A stretch of 64,000 bases of DNA from Cycas panzhihuaensis (GCA_023213395.1 CM041465.1:112785741-112849740), one strand, 5' to 3'; shown: positions 33,637 through 45,274, counted from the first letter of the stretch. Numbers and translations are program-made. The notes: a model not told the origin generated them from the letters alone.

Positions 33637-36009
33637 ATGCGATGTTTCTCATGTCACCTATGTCTTTTGCCTCCATTGTTAGAAGACCCTGCATATCATT
33701 ATCTTTCATCGTTGGATCCCGGTTCAATAATGGAGGGATACCCTTTAGATTGGGCTCATCATGCCTTTGCTTCGGGAGCTCATGAGTTCCCCGCATCGAT
33801 TCCAGGATCCACCCAAGAGGGTGATAATCCTATTTACTATTCAGGTGATGAACATCACCCACTTGATGCACATCCCTCTACTCCATGAGTAGAGGGTCTG
33901 TCTTCTCTCAAGATTCACCACCCAGTTGGTGATTCTTATGAGGAGTGCCCTAAGGGGTCTACTTCATTTGAGGTCCCATCTACCTCTTACGATCACATGG
34001 ATACCCCTCCTGCTAACGTGGTTGAAGCCCTTAGCAAGTGCTTTCATGCTACTCATCTTCAATCACGTCCTAAATGGTTTGGAGATGTCTTGCGTGGTGG
34101 GGCACCCTCCTCATCCGTGCCTATCCCATTGTCTTCATTCGCATCTATACCTCCCACAACGAGCAACTCCTTTGTGCCTGCACATTTATCCTGCTCTATC
34201 CTTACATCTACCTTAGGGACATCTATCATACTCCCTACTTCTTATCATAGTCCTAGCTCTTTGGGACCCTCTCGTGGTATGTCTTTCCCCCAGCTTGGGG
34301 TTAGCATACCTTTTCCTAGTCAAGCCAATATGCCACACCCTAACGTGGTGCATACATTTCCTAGTAGGGCTAAAGGTCCTACTAACACCCCTACTACTAG
34401 TCATGTGGGATCCGCTCTCACGTATACTTAAATTCAACCTAGTGGCCCTTCTCTTTATGTACCCCCAGGCTATACTTCTCAGCCTTGGGGGCACGGTAAA
34501 GGGAACCATATTCCAGCTTATGGGGTGGACCCGTTACATCCATATGGGGTTGCACCACCCATAGGCAGCCCATATGGATAAAACCTGGTTCTTCACCCTT
34601 CCTTTCCACCATCCTACGTAGCTCCTTATACTACACCTTTGCAAGGAAACCCAACTTCCTTTCAAAGCACTTACCCTCAAGTCCCTTTTCAGTAAGGGAC
34701 ATTTCCTCAAAGAGGGATGGGCCTACCACCCTTATCTATTCCTTGTCTATTACCTTCCACATCATTCGTCGATCCTATAGTCTAGGCGAGGGCATGTCCC
34801 TTCATGGATTATAGATCAACACCATTATCTGTTGAGGCATTAAGAACCAATTTACCACCTCATCCTCCTGAAGTTCCTAAGTTTGATGGAACTTCGTCAC
34901 AGGATCCAGTAGAGCACGTTCGTAGTTTTTCTATGGCATGCATAGACTACTGGGCCTATGATCACATACTAATAAAATTATTCCCACGATCCCTACAGGG
35001 CGATGCCCTTAAGTGGTTTTATCGCCTGCCTGCCCATTCCATTTTCTCATTCCAACAACTTGTGGATGAGTTCATCAACTATTTTGATGTTGTTCGCCCA
35101 TTTGAAAGTTGAATGAAATCCCTTCTTTCACTTAAATAAGGTCACGATGAAATGAATTGTGACTTTGTGTGGTGATTTCATGACCTCCTCCATTCCACTA
35201 AGGCTACATTGCATGAGGAATTGAAGAGGGATCTCTTCATTAATGCACTTCACCTTGAAGTCCATGTGGAAGTCCTTAAGATGGGGGTGACTACATGTGA
35301 TTTCGCTATCTCAAAGTCCTTAGCGCTTGAAGCTATTGAGATCCAGGCTGGACTCAAGAAGCCTCTTATGCCCTCACAACAATGTGAGGCACCACCCCAA
35401 ACCAAAGAGACTAAACTACAATAATCCACTAGGTCCTCTTCTTATCCAACTCAGAAGACCCTAGACTTGCTCACTTTTGCTATACGTTTGTTTGAACATA
35501 TGATGAAGGAACTTAAACTGCAAGCTCCTTCATCACCTACTTCTAATAAATAAATCCAACAAGCTACTCAAGATGCTCCCCCTAAAGGTAGTAATACTCA
35601 GTCCTCTCAAAGAAGGAATCCAGATTCCTCACTTGAGAAGAAGTGGTGTTCCATTCATGTGGAGTATTTCCATGACAACTCACATTGTAGGGCTCAACAT
35701 CCTAGGGATGCCCCACAACGTGACTTATCTCCTAAACGGGCCTCGAGGCCTAACCTAGACCAACCGGTCCACAAGGATCCATTCCCCAAGCATGGGGAGA
35801 ATGATCGTAATGCTCAATCTAAAAACAACTGGAATTGGGGAAGATCTCTGAATTCCTATCCTTTACACGGTAAAGGGAAGGGCGCTTGGGATTCATCTTC
35901 TTTCACGCGTTCCCCCGACCATCATACTCCCTCACCTTCACGATCCCAGAATAAGGGAAAGGAGGTGATTCAAATGCTTGAGGCCACCCCCTTATATGCC
36001 CTAACTTAG
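33637..36009 (+). pseudogene. element D gag, single frame with nonsense codons
   Basis: All gag pieces lie in one frame. The N-terminal segment is at 33637 (LLEDPAYHYLSSLDPGS). A proline/serine-rich part follows (33997-34431). The capsid core from 34804 has MDYRSTPLSVEALRTNLPPH, ACIDYWAYDHILIKLFPRSL and GDALKWFYRLPAHSIFSF. EELKRDLFINALHLEVHVEV follows. The basic tail from 35573 has WCSIHVEYFHDNSHC. The second knuckle cysteine of A and C (GDC) is tyrosine here. About ten stops interrupt it, but I see no frameshift. Most stops are codons where the sister copies have CAA, CAG or CGA. Confidence 0.88.
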
Positions 36010-37665
36010 CCTCAAGCTACTAAAGAGGCTATCGATGCCTCTTCTTCTATTCCACACTCTGATTCTCTTCTGGAACCCTCTATTCTGAATGTTCTGTTAC
36101 TTCCCAAGACTATTCCTATTCATCTAGGTCACTACGATTTCAGGAGAGCCCTTCCTCAATTCATAGCAAAGGGGAAGACCTTTTCTGTCATCGACGGGCT
36201 TCGTACCATGGCCGCCGAGATGTCCATTATGGATGTCTTAAGAAGTTGTCCTGAACAACAGACACTCCTTTTGGAAGCTTTAGGGTTAGGTGACACACTC
36301 GTTCACATTTTGGGTATTACCCAAATCCATGAGCCTATCATTTCCTTTGATCCTAAAGACCTTTCCCCCACTTATGAAAGGGAATGCCAATTGAACTTCC
36401 CTTTCACCATCACTATTGACACACCAGACTGTACCTTACGAAGAACCATTATCGACAACGATTCTTTCGTTAATGCCGTGCCCTTATGCATTATGTAAGA
36501 GCTTGGCATCTTCGCCTTGGAACATGTTCCATGGCGATGCTAAGGCTACGACAATAACAAAAAGACTCCATTGGGATCTGTTTCGATCCCACTCACTCTC
36601 GAGGGCAAGACTGTCCTTGCCGGCATTGTAGTCCTTGATGTGGGTGTTGACTACAACCTTCTTTTGGGTTGACCTTGGCTCGATTAGATGGGAGCTATGT
36701 GTTTGACCCGCTAGGGAAAACTTAAGTTCATCCACGATGGACGAATGAGGGTAATTTCCCATGAATGCCCACTTGTTAAATAAACTCAACCTACCAACCA
36801 AGCAAGCCATGGTCATACGAAGGAGGACAAAGGCCCTTCTACTCATGCCTTGGCTTACTCCATCGGCATACCTAATTCATCCCACCTTAAAGAAGATCCT
36901 ACATCTTCTTCCTCTAGCCTTACTTGCTTTGCTCCTATTAGTGTTGAGAGCTATGGGTACCTTGTCTTGTTTAGTGACGCTGAGTCCTATGGTAAGGATG
37001 AGGACTTTCCTCACCCCGTCTCCTTCATTCGCACTTGTACGAGGCACCCTTCTTGTTCTAGGTCCCAACTTAGAACTCCTCTTGTTGGAGAGACTAGTCA
37101 CCCCCTCGTGTCACATGTCATTGCATGCATTGACCCAGAGTTCCTTGATTCTTCCTCTCCATCGCCTCTCGTAGGTGATGGTCTTGAGGAACTTCCTTTT
37201 GCTGCTTCTAAGGAGCCCCTTCCTGACTCTCCCTTAGAGTCTTTTGGGGATGTTGGGCAGCCTACTGACCATCATAGCTCTGTTGCTCCCACTTCCTCTA
37301 GCCCCTCACCTATTCAAAGTAAGGTCATCCACAGGGTGGATTACTTCGAAGATGATAAGGCTTTACTTGAGTATTTAGTGGGCTCCGTACCCAACCTTCG
37401 TTCTGGTCACCATAGGCGTAGCCACCAGAAGGTCTTGGCAATTGGGTCCACACTTACGGACCCAATTCCATTCCCTTTTCCATATCTTCCTATTGACCTT
37501 GCCACTCTCCATTTTGAGGAGGGGAATGCCATGTGCATGGGGGTGACCTAGGACATAGTCCTAGCCCCGGGCAAGGTCATTAAGGCAGGGGTGAAATGCT
37601 CATCTGATGAGGTAAGGGAATATTCCTTTTTATTCCAAGAGTTTCAGGATGTCTTTGCATAGGAT
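36010..37665 (+). pseudogene. element D protease and pol linker, same frame as gag
   Basis: It continues the gag frame. GKTFSVIDGLRTMAAEMSIM leads into DCTLRRTIIDNDSFVNAVP, the protease active-site loop. IDNDS replaces the usual D-[ST]-G, so the catalytic motif is damaged. Then DVGVDYNLLLG, PWLD and GKLKFIHDGRMRVIS, followed by a long serine/proline-rich linker (36850-37551) ending FLFQEFQDVFA just before the deletion point. Stops at the positions of MQEL, GRPWLDQ and FAWDYS fit C-to-T or G-to-A change. Confidence 0.85.
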
Positions 37666-37675
37666 TACTCAACGA
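37665..37675 (+). other. deletion junction removing RT, RNase H and integrase core in D
   Basis: GGATTACTCA, which ends the pre-RT linker (FAxDYS), is joined directly to ACGAATGGTCGAGTTAGG, the NGQVES region of integrase. Relative to C about 2.1 kb of pol is absent. The reading frame is kept across the join. Confidence 0.8.
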
Positions 37676-38235
37676 ATGGTCGAGTTAGGTCATTCAACAA
37701 GACTCTTGTTAACATCTTAAAGAAAACTGTTGCTCAATCTCAAAGAGATTGGCACCTCTAGCTCCCTTCCGCCCTATGGGCTTACTGTACCTCTATCCGT
37801 GCTGCTATGGGAATGACTCCATTCTCCCTAGTTTACAGGATTGAGGCGGTACTCCCGTTGGAAGTGGAGATTCCTTCTCTACAAGTTTCCCTTCAAGGTC
37901 TCATCGATGAGGAGTCGATCCGTCAAGCTTTCCTCTTAGACCACAAGGCCTTAGATGAGAGATGTTTAGCCACTTACCAGGCTAACCTCGCATCCAAAGC
38001 ATGCTCACAAAGGACTTACGATAAATACCTTCATTCTCATCCTTTGTATCCTGGGGACCACATCCTCAAATTGGAATATCTCCATGACCACTTGATTAAA
38101 TTCAGACCCAAATGGGTTGGCCCCTTTGTCATTCTCGATAGCCTCGATAACGACACCTATAGGATCACCACCTTGGAGGGCCTTAAGCCTGAGAAAGTTG
38201 TTAATGGGAAATTCCTTGAGAAATTCTACATGTGA
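37676..38235 (+). pseudogene. element D integrase C-terminal part
   Basis: It begins at the third catalytic position, NGRVRSFNKTL, where the catalytic glutamate of C (VES) is arginine. Then AMGMTPFSLVYRIEAVLPLE and the C-terminal domain with FRPKWVGPFVILDSLDNDTY, ending FLEKFYM and a stop at 38235. It is about 80% like C by eye. Without the HHCC and the first two aspartates it cannot integrate DNA. Confidence 0.88.
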
Positions 38236-38960
38236 CTTCATCGTCACTTCTCTTACGCTCTGAAATGAGCCTAAACTACTGCCCTAAGCTTGTTCCTATT
38301 CCTCCTAGCCATAGGCAGAATGACGGCTTAGGGTGGCCCTCTCATTCCTTTTTGGTTCCTCTCGTGGAACCCTTGTTCCCTTCCTCTTAGGAACCACGTC
38401 CTCCTATTTGGGCATTCCCCGATTAGGATGACATTTTGGAGTGTCATCACTCCCATCTTTTTTGGCATTTCCTTTACATATCCCGCTATGCTCTCATGTA
38501 GACATGCATGTTGCCTTGTTTCCTAGCCCCACATATACCTATCACCTCTACTCATGGTGATCATATATGCTCTTGTTAAGAACATGGTCCTGTATGAAAG
38601 GAAATATACATAACTTGAACAAATATCATAACACAAAACTCATATAATAATCAGATCAAAGCACGATCATATATATCCCTGTGCATCTGTGCACCCTCAT
38701 ATATATACATAAACATGCAAATAGAAATATACATATCATCCATTATATATTATGATACACATCGTCATATACTAAATGGGATATCAATAACCTCGTTTAT
38801 ATACATCAAAATAATCATGTGTCATATCATACAAATGGTATGGTACATCATCCGTAGGAAGTCAGTGTCCTTGCAGGAAGGGTATAATCATGTGGTTACA
38901 TATGATCACTCCCTAGAGGTCTGTGCTTTCCCCTGTCTAATACAAAACTCATACATACTA
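38236..38960. other. post-integrase region of D
   Basis: No gene. AATGAGCCTAAACTACT at 38264-38280 is the motif found after integrase in C and E. From 38580 the region is AT-rich with many ATATAC runs, matching C 19940-20115. It is the likely 3' flank of the antisense PMD gene. Confidence 0.5.
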
Positions 38961-38962
38961 TC

Positions 38963-40500
38963 CTACTGTTGCCCTGCCCCTGGGGCATCATCTCTTGGTT
39001 GATGTGATCCCTCTCTTGTGGACCACATCCCTCTAAGACTCCTCCTCAGTCTTTGGGAGCCTCCTTCTCTGCTCTCCTCATCCTGTGGCCTCCCTGAGGT
39101 CGTTGCTACTATGTGGGTATATATCCTACTCCACACCAATCTCAATGCCACCTCATACACTAGTCGATCATATCAGGCCTGGATATGATCCGGATCTATC
39201 TCTACACTACAGAGCCTCTCCTCCATCCCTCTGAGATGCTCCTCTATCACTGCTAGTCAGATACGACCCTCCATATCCCCTTCGGCTCCTCCTTAAGCCT
39301 CCAGTACCTATACCCGACTCTGTAGGGCATCCCTCTTAGCTCGGGTGGTGTCTAGCTTTACCTACTGTTATCCCGAATGTGCCTCATGCTCCTGGGACTC
39401 TGCAATCCATATGTCTCTCACCCTTATCAATGTGGTGAATGTTGTTATATGGCCGCCTACCGATCTAGGCTCATCGCCTTCCTGGATGGGAGGTTGCCCC
39501 TCTGCGTAGGCCCAAGGGAATATCTCTTAGACTACTGCCTCCAAGGGAATATCTCTCAGACTACTACCTCTCTAGTAGCTCGTGATGGGTCAGCCCCATC
39601 ACCTCCATCACCACCCTCTTCATCTATTGGGGGCACTCCTACCCTGCCTGCCTCGTCATCACTATCCCACCTCACTCCTCTATATGGATCTGCTATGTAG
39701 TCTGTCATGGTGATGAGGTCTAATGATGTGGCCCCCATCGAGGGATGGACATGAGCCTGGTCCTCGGTCCCTCTAAATCTAGTATGCCACCTGTGTACCA
39801 TCGAGGCCCACTCTGAGACAGGGTGTAGTCCCCCTCTCGGTGCCACTGGTCTAAAGTGGTCGAACAACCAGCACTATAGTAATGTACTGTATGACAGTCC
39901 ACCCCTCCCCGCTACCTGAATGGTGTCCAGCTGTGCGATGAGGTTCAACACTATGAGAGTAGCCCAGTCCATCCTCTGTCATACCTCACATCAGCGCACT
40001 GCATCTATCCAACCACCCAGTATGTCCCTATAGTTCTATTTCTAGGATATCCAGAATAGAATGCACAAGGTAATCAACTTCCTCACCCAAGGAACCCCTA
40101 ACATCACCATACTCTGGAGAGGAATCCCTCACCTCTCCCACCTGTCTGAACTTATGAAGAATGTGGCAGCCTCCCTGTGTGCTGCCTCATTGCTGGGCAG
40201 TGTTCCTAGTGTCATTAGCCTCCTTGTCACTAGTACCCCTAGTATCCTCCTAACATCTCTTGGTGTCACCGATACGTCTCCCACTTGGGGTAGGTGGAAG
40301 ACATGTCTCTGCCTATCCCAGTGGGACACTATATCTACCAATAGTCTCTAATTCGATGTGTACTAAGGTGTCCTTGTGACCTTCAATAGGCCACATCTTA
40401 GTAGTATCTGCCTATCCTCCCTTGACATCATCTCTAAGAAACTAAGCATAGCCATACTGATGTTCTTGCAATTCTCCATCACAATCACGACCTGCAAAAT
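38963..40500 (-). pseudogene. antisense PMD gene of element D
   Basis: On the minus strand, 40129-40341 reads MVDIVSHWDRQRHVFHLP and then VGDVSVTPRDVRRILGV, the most readable plant-mobile-domain start in the window. Further downstream come GLSYSTLL, PVSEWASMVHRWHTRF and VRWDSDDEAG (39556-39867), then a glycine/aspartate-rich segment. A basic tail follows (38963-39160, RPQDEESREG). The segment before the Met (40342-40495) is also partly open and begins after an acceptor-like TTTTGCAG at 40492. A duplicated 27-bp unit lies at 39510-39565, where C has its intron. Stops are scattered through it. Function unknown. Confidence 0.7.
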
Positions 40501-40635
40501 GCCATGAAATGAGTTAAAACTTTAACGTATCCTCACCCCTCATCCTCTGGACTGTCTCTTGGCCTCAGTTGGTTGAGATTTGGGAACCCTCGAGCCCCTA
40601 TCCTCTTTTTTTCAGCTAGTCTGCCTTCGCATTAT

Positions 40636-40757
40636 GCCAAACTTTGCGGTACCGCAGAGTTTGGCCTGGGTCCCATGGTGATCGGGGCCTAGCGGTAAAG
40701 ATCATAGCACCGTGATCTTTGCCACAGTGCGAGCATCACTCCCTAAAAAATGGGGGC
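40636..40757 (-). repeat. inverted repeats upstream of the PMD coding region in D
   Basis: Hairpin 1, 40636-40665, has 15-bp arms (GCCAAACTTTGCGGT with its partner, one wobble) and no loop. Hairpin 2, 40694-40723, has 11-bp arms GGTAAAGATCA/TGATCTTTGCC. Hairpin 3, 40739-40757, is weak. The order and spacing match the three hairpins of C, but the arm sequences differ and still pair. Confidence 0.75.
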
Positions 40758-40759
40758 TT

Positions 40760-41130
40760 TCTTCCCAAAAAACTTAAAAAAAAAATTCCTCATGGGCCAT
40801 AGCTAGGCCCACTGGGACCAGGGCTGCCTAATGCCCTAGTCTCACCTCTCTCTGGGTCAAATTTGGACTCCTGGAGATCTTTTTCTACCCATATGGGGCC
40901 AAAAACTACATACAAAAACTATAAAAAGCTACAAACTTTAAATTGTAAGATGGGTTGAGATTTTGGAGATCCACTCACTGGGTCTGGTCGAGCGCTTGCC
41001 ATCTCATCTCTATGGTCCCAACGACTATCTTCTAATTCTAATTTGACGGTTAGATCTCTCTCTGTGTGCCTCTAAAGTCAGGTGGTGCTCCGCTATGTGA
41101 GGGAAGGGCTATGGATTCATTCGAGAGCCC
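40760..41130. other. leader region of the antisense PMD transcript in D
   Basis: Between the antisense promoter and the hairpins. It aligns with C 17345-17700 in opposite orientation (CTACAAAC/GTTTGTAG-like runs, GGGTTGAG). No open frame stands out. It is possibly a 5' untranslated exon and intron. Confidence 0.4.
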
Positions 41131-41132
41131 AT

Positions 41133-41171
41133 GAAAATGAATCCTGTTTTCATCAATTTTCCTTATATAGG
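41133..41171 (-). promoter_or_regulatory. core promoter of the antisense PMD gene in D
   Basis: On the minus strand CCTATATAAGG (41171-41161) is followed 27 nt later by GGATTCATTTTC (41144-41133), the same 12 bases as in C. The G/C-rich block before it, CATCAGGGCCCCA, resembles GTTGGAGGCCCCG of C. Confidence 0.65.
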
Positions 41172-41659
41172 TGGGGCCCTGATGGGCACTTTCTCCATTC
41201 CCACTTCGGTGGAAGTCATTAAGATCGTTTCTTACCCCTGATCATCTTTGCCTTCTAGACTTGTTTCTCATTACGCTTCCATAGCCTTCATTTTCGCTCA
41301 TTCCCTTGGATGCATTTATGGCTCCTCGCCGATGCATTTTTGTAAGGCCCCTCTATCTCGTTTTATGTGCCACTCCCATGCATGCCTGAGTTTATACTCA
41401 TTTGGATCATTTCGCCATCCTAGACTTATTTTTGTAGCCTGTTCCTACCCCTCGTGTCTCCAAAGGGAATTCTCCCTCCGTCTAGAGTAATTCTTTACTT
41501 TCTTAAGCAACCTTTAGCATCCTAGGGTGCCTTTTTGTCACCCGCTCTTAGCCAGTGGTCAAATAGACTACTCCTGTCCTTGGGTAGCCTTATTACTAGG
41601 TCCTCCTACCCTTCATGGCCATCGAGCTTCTTTTGTAACTCCTATGTTATTGTACATTT

Positions 41660-42090
41660 TCTCTACTGAGACTTTTCTTTTCATCATCCATGACCCTCTT
41701 CATCTTTACCAACGGTGAAAGTCGCGATAATCCTGGACCTTCTACCACTGCATGGATTCTTCGCGGCCCTTTTGGACATGATTTTCTGTGCTCTAGAATC
41801 TTCCTCCCTGAGGCCACCAATAATGAAGCTGAGTACATGGCCATTATTGAAGCCCTCACTGATGCACTCTGTTTCCATCATGGATCTATTGTTCTTCTTT
41901 GAGACTCCCAAGTGGTGGTGTCCCATCTCACCCAGGTTTACCAAGGCGATGCCCTCACTTGAGAGCCCTCGCTTTGACCTCCAGATCCCTACTCACTAAT
42001 TTCCAGTCTACCAACATCTGACACATCCCTTGGGCCCTCAACGCTAAAGCGGACAACCTCATTTGCCTCATCCTTAAGTATTGCCTTCCT
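41660..42090 (+). pseudogene. element D downstream RNase H domain
   Basis: RNase HI-like domain on the sense strand, about 430 bp before the 3' LTR. It reads FIFTNGESRDNPGPSTTAWI, then LPEATNNEAEYMAIIEALTD, then a stop and DSQVVVSHLTQVYQ. It ends WALNAKADNLICLIL, the conserved C-terminal N-x-x-A-D-x-L block. The first catalytic aspartate (TDG in the family) is N here; the glutamate (NEAEY) and the later aspartate (DSQ) are present. It is separated from pol by the antisense gene, so it would need its own expression route or be translated from a spliced or separate RNA. Confidence 0.78.
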
Positions 42091-42518
42091 CTCCTTGTTG
42101 ATTGCCCCTGAGACTTGCCCGGTTGCTCTGTTACCCAAGTCTCTGGTCGTCGTATAGATCACTTTATGATCCGTTCGTACCTCTGAAAGCTAGCCACTAA
42201 TGAGGTTAAACTATGGCGACTACCAAGTCTGCTCATTCACCTTACATCATCATGCACTTTTCTCTACATTTTTATGATGAGGGCATCCCCCTCATCTTTC
42301 TTAGCTTCTAGTCGATTCTCGGGTGGCACATAGGCAACCCATATGTTGTCTCCACCCCTATCCTCATATCCATGCATTCTGCCATGACACTTGTTGGCAC
42401 CCTTGACTCTTGTCATGATCATGATTTATATATATATATACACATGTGCTACTGACAGTTTTATTATCAGCATTCGCCATCGCACCATGCTTCCGGCAAT
42501 GAGGCTCTCTTGAGGCAG
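42091..42518 (+). other. pre-LTR segment of D
   Basis: No gene seen. It includes a (TA)n run at 42426-42440. Just before the LTR is CAATGAGGCTCTCTTGAGGCAG, equivalent to GAGGCTCTGC in the array. A clear polypurine tract is not visible. Confidence 0.45.
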
Positions 42519-45274
42519 TGTTTCTCGGCTACTAGGAATGGATATGGATAGGTTGACTCAGGTAAGCATAGGCATTCTTCTTCCTTTTCACTTTTATTGT
42601 TTCTTTGGAAAGGTTGACAGAAGTATCACCTCATTGCATGACTAACTGCTTCATTTTGTATGATCACCTTGCATCCATTTTACTTGATCATGCTGCTTGT
42701 CATATTGTGAGCCTATGACGACCTAGTGGGACCTACCTTTCAGTAAGGTAGGTATCCCCATGGCACTCTATGACCCTCTACGCTACCTCCACATCGCCTT
42801 AAGCCTCACTTGATTTGTATGACTAGTTTAGACCCTGGCCTCACGTCTTTATCATGACATTTCTATGACCTTTAGCCTTTTATACTACTTTTGGCCTTGT
42901 TCACATAACTTCTTGACTGTTCTAGCCACCTGGACAGGGGGGTCAACCCCTCTCAGGCCTGCCACATCACCTTCTAAGGCTCTTAGAACCTAGATTATTG
43001 CCATTCAAGCTTTCTAGTCTCGCACTGCTATAAACTTAGTGGTACCATCAAGTTTACCACAGTGCGACTATTGCAAGTTATTTATTAAAATTGTTGTGGT
43101 AATTCTCACTTTTTTTGTGGAATTGCCACGTGGCCTCATGTCCAGCTCATCCCTATTCGCACCCTATTCACTTGTTTAGGGTTGGGATGAGTATAAATCC
43201 TAAAACCATCATCATTTTACCTCTCTTAGATCTTTTTGCTCCCCAACTCAACTTTCTCCTACTGTACTTTTCTGCTCTTTTCTTTCTTCCTTCTACATGT
43301 GCATTTGCAGGCTTGCATTTCCTACAGCTCTAGTCTAGGATCCGCCTGCAATGGCCCTTCTCTGTGGTGGGAAGCTCCTCTCCAAGTACTCTCAAGAAAG
43401 TTTGGCGTGGTTCTCTTCCAAATATACCCCAGCAAGTGTCTCCTACGGTAGCCTTTAGAGAAACCTCCTGTAAAACCCTAGAGGAACTCTTCCTCTTCGC
43501 TAGTTGTAGGGGCAAACCTGCCCTAACCTCAGCCTAGTAGGTACCCTAGATCCTTTTTTCAGGGTTTGTTGTATGTTATTTCCATTTTAGACTCATTTTC
43601 AAGTATGTTTGTTTGCTTTCTTCTTATTTGGCTGTAGTAAACATTGTTTCTATTGAGTTTAGCCTTATATCTCCAGGTTTTCACCATTTCTCTACTAGTT
43701 TTCCTCAAGAAAGCAGTGGGAGAAGATCCATAAAGGTTGGGTGAAGGGAGTAAGGCAGGATCCGTCCCACTTAGGCCTGCTCCCCAAGGGTAACCCCCCT
43801 TCCTACCTTTCTTCTCCTACTCCCATGCTTCTCTTGGGTTAATTAGGAGAAGGTAAATCTTAGGCCTACGATGGATTATCAGTATGTGCAACCCTTGCTG
43901 CACTGATTCTAGGCTTGTACGCCTCCCTTTTGGACCCCCATAGTGTCCCCAATATTGCTTGGCACCCTTTAAAGGTCTTGAGTAAGGTTTGTGTGACGGA
44001 TTGCTGCCCATAGTGACTATGTTGCCTTGGTACCTCCTCCAATGTCTTGTTACACATATTGTTGTGTTTGCTGGCTATCATAAGTTGTTATTTGACCCTA
44101 CCTTATTGTACTAAAAGGCTGTGTGGAGAACCTTAGCAGAGGATTTGGCCATCTTGAGGCTTCCCTTCTCTCTTTCTTGCTTGATATCTACAGTTGCTTG
44201 AGGAGAGTTGAAGTTATTTGCAACAACGATTTCTCTAACCTAAATATAATGTTTTGACATATACTTCACATATATTTACATCTATATATAGCCCTTCTTA
44301 CAGCCCCTTCTTGGAAGGGATAAACTTTTGTGTGTGTAGGTTGAAGTGGTATCTCATGAAGGTTAAAGACATATGAATCTAAGTAAGCTTTACCCTCTCT
44401 TTTTTCTTCATTTCATATTGCTTCCTTTTGTTCTGCTTACTTTTCACAAGGGGAAGGTAAGGAAGCCCCTGTCCTCTACATTGGTCTTGATCACACATCA
44501 ACTGACTGGCGAGAGAGTGTTCGTTTTGCATGGGTGAGGTCTTCCATCGATCGCTACACCTCCTTAATACGCACCATCTCTCTCTTCACCCTTCTATTTT
44601 TATTTCTTGCTTTTATTTTAAATCTGTTCTTAGGATTAATAGATCACGTGAAAGCGAAAGGTTAATGGTATTGGTTACTTACATTAATATGTAGTATGCT
44701 TGTCCCATGTAGGAAAAGGACATAGTAGGAACCCCATTCTGCTTCCTCTTCCTATTAATCCAAACATACCCTTAGATGCATTCTGTTAGCATCATCTACT
44801 TGCACATATAATACTTATCCTTCTTTTCCCTTTTGCCTTTTAGTTGTTAAAAGGAAGATGTGGCTTTAGCCCCTTTTTCCACTCCCTTGCTTGGTTTTAT
44901 TTTCCTAGACCAAATAACCAAGGGAGGCTTGCTTGCATCGGAGGCCTTCGCCTACCTCATGCACATTTGTTTCCCTTCATCATAGGGAAACCCTTTGAGG
45001 ATTCCTCCCTTTCCCTTCTGGCCATCCAAGGGTGGGAGGACCTTCCTCTCGAGACCATCCAGGCTACCCCCCTGTGTGCACTCTCTCTTCTAGATTGAGG
45101 ATTACTCTAAGGTAGTTGGGTGCCATTCGCAGGTCCTGAACTCGTGCTCTGGCACACGGGGTACCGTGCGTGGTATTCCCTTTTCTTTTAGATCCTTACC
45201 CATACTTTCAACATCAATTATTGACTACCATCATTCCTATTGAGCATAGTGACTATCCCATAGATGCACATCCA
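42519..45274 (+). repeat. 3' LTR of element D
   Basis: It starts TGTTTCTCGG and ends ACATCCA, followed by GTCAT. It carries the shorter form of the inverted repeats (43021-43067) and TATAAAT at 43192. It also has a roughly 40-bp insertion near 43510-43545 relative to the 5' LTR (GGGGCAAACCTGCCCTAACC). Confidence 0.92.

Larger units (their letters stand above)
30726..45274 (+). mobile_element. element D, complete 14.5-kb Tat-type element, internally deleted
   Basis: Bounded by LTRs of 2745 and 2756 bp and by the GTCAT duplication, inside copia pol. In order: primer-binding site, gag, protease, linker, deletion, integrase C-terminus, antisense PMD gene, antisense promoter, downstream RNase H, 3' LTR. 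RT, the adjacent RNase H and the integrase core are missing, so it is non-autonomous. The first 300 bp of the two LTRs differ at roughly one base in ten by eye, mostly transitions, so the insertion is old. Confidence 0.92.

Noticed and set aside
43866-44081. Minus-strand frames in the D 3' LTR
   Set aside because: Not maintained in the 5' LTR copy at 32050-32290. LTR sequence without coding evidence.
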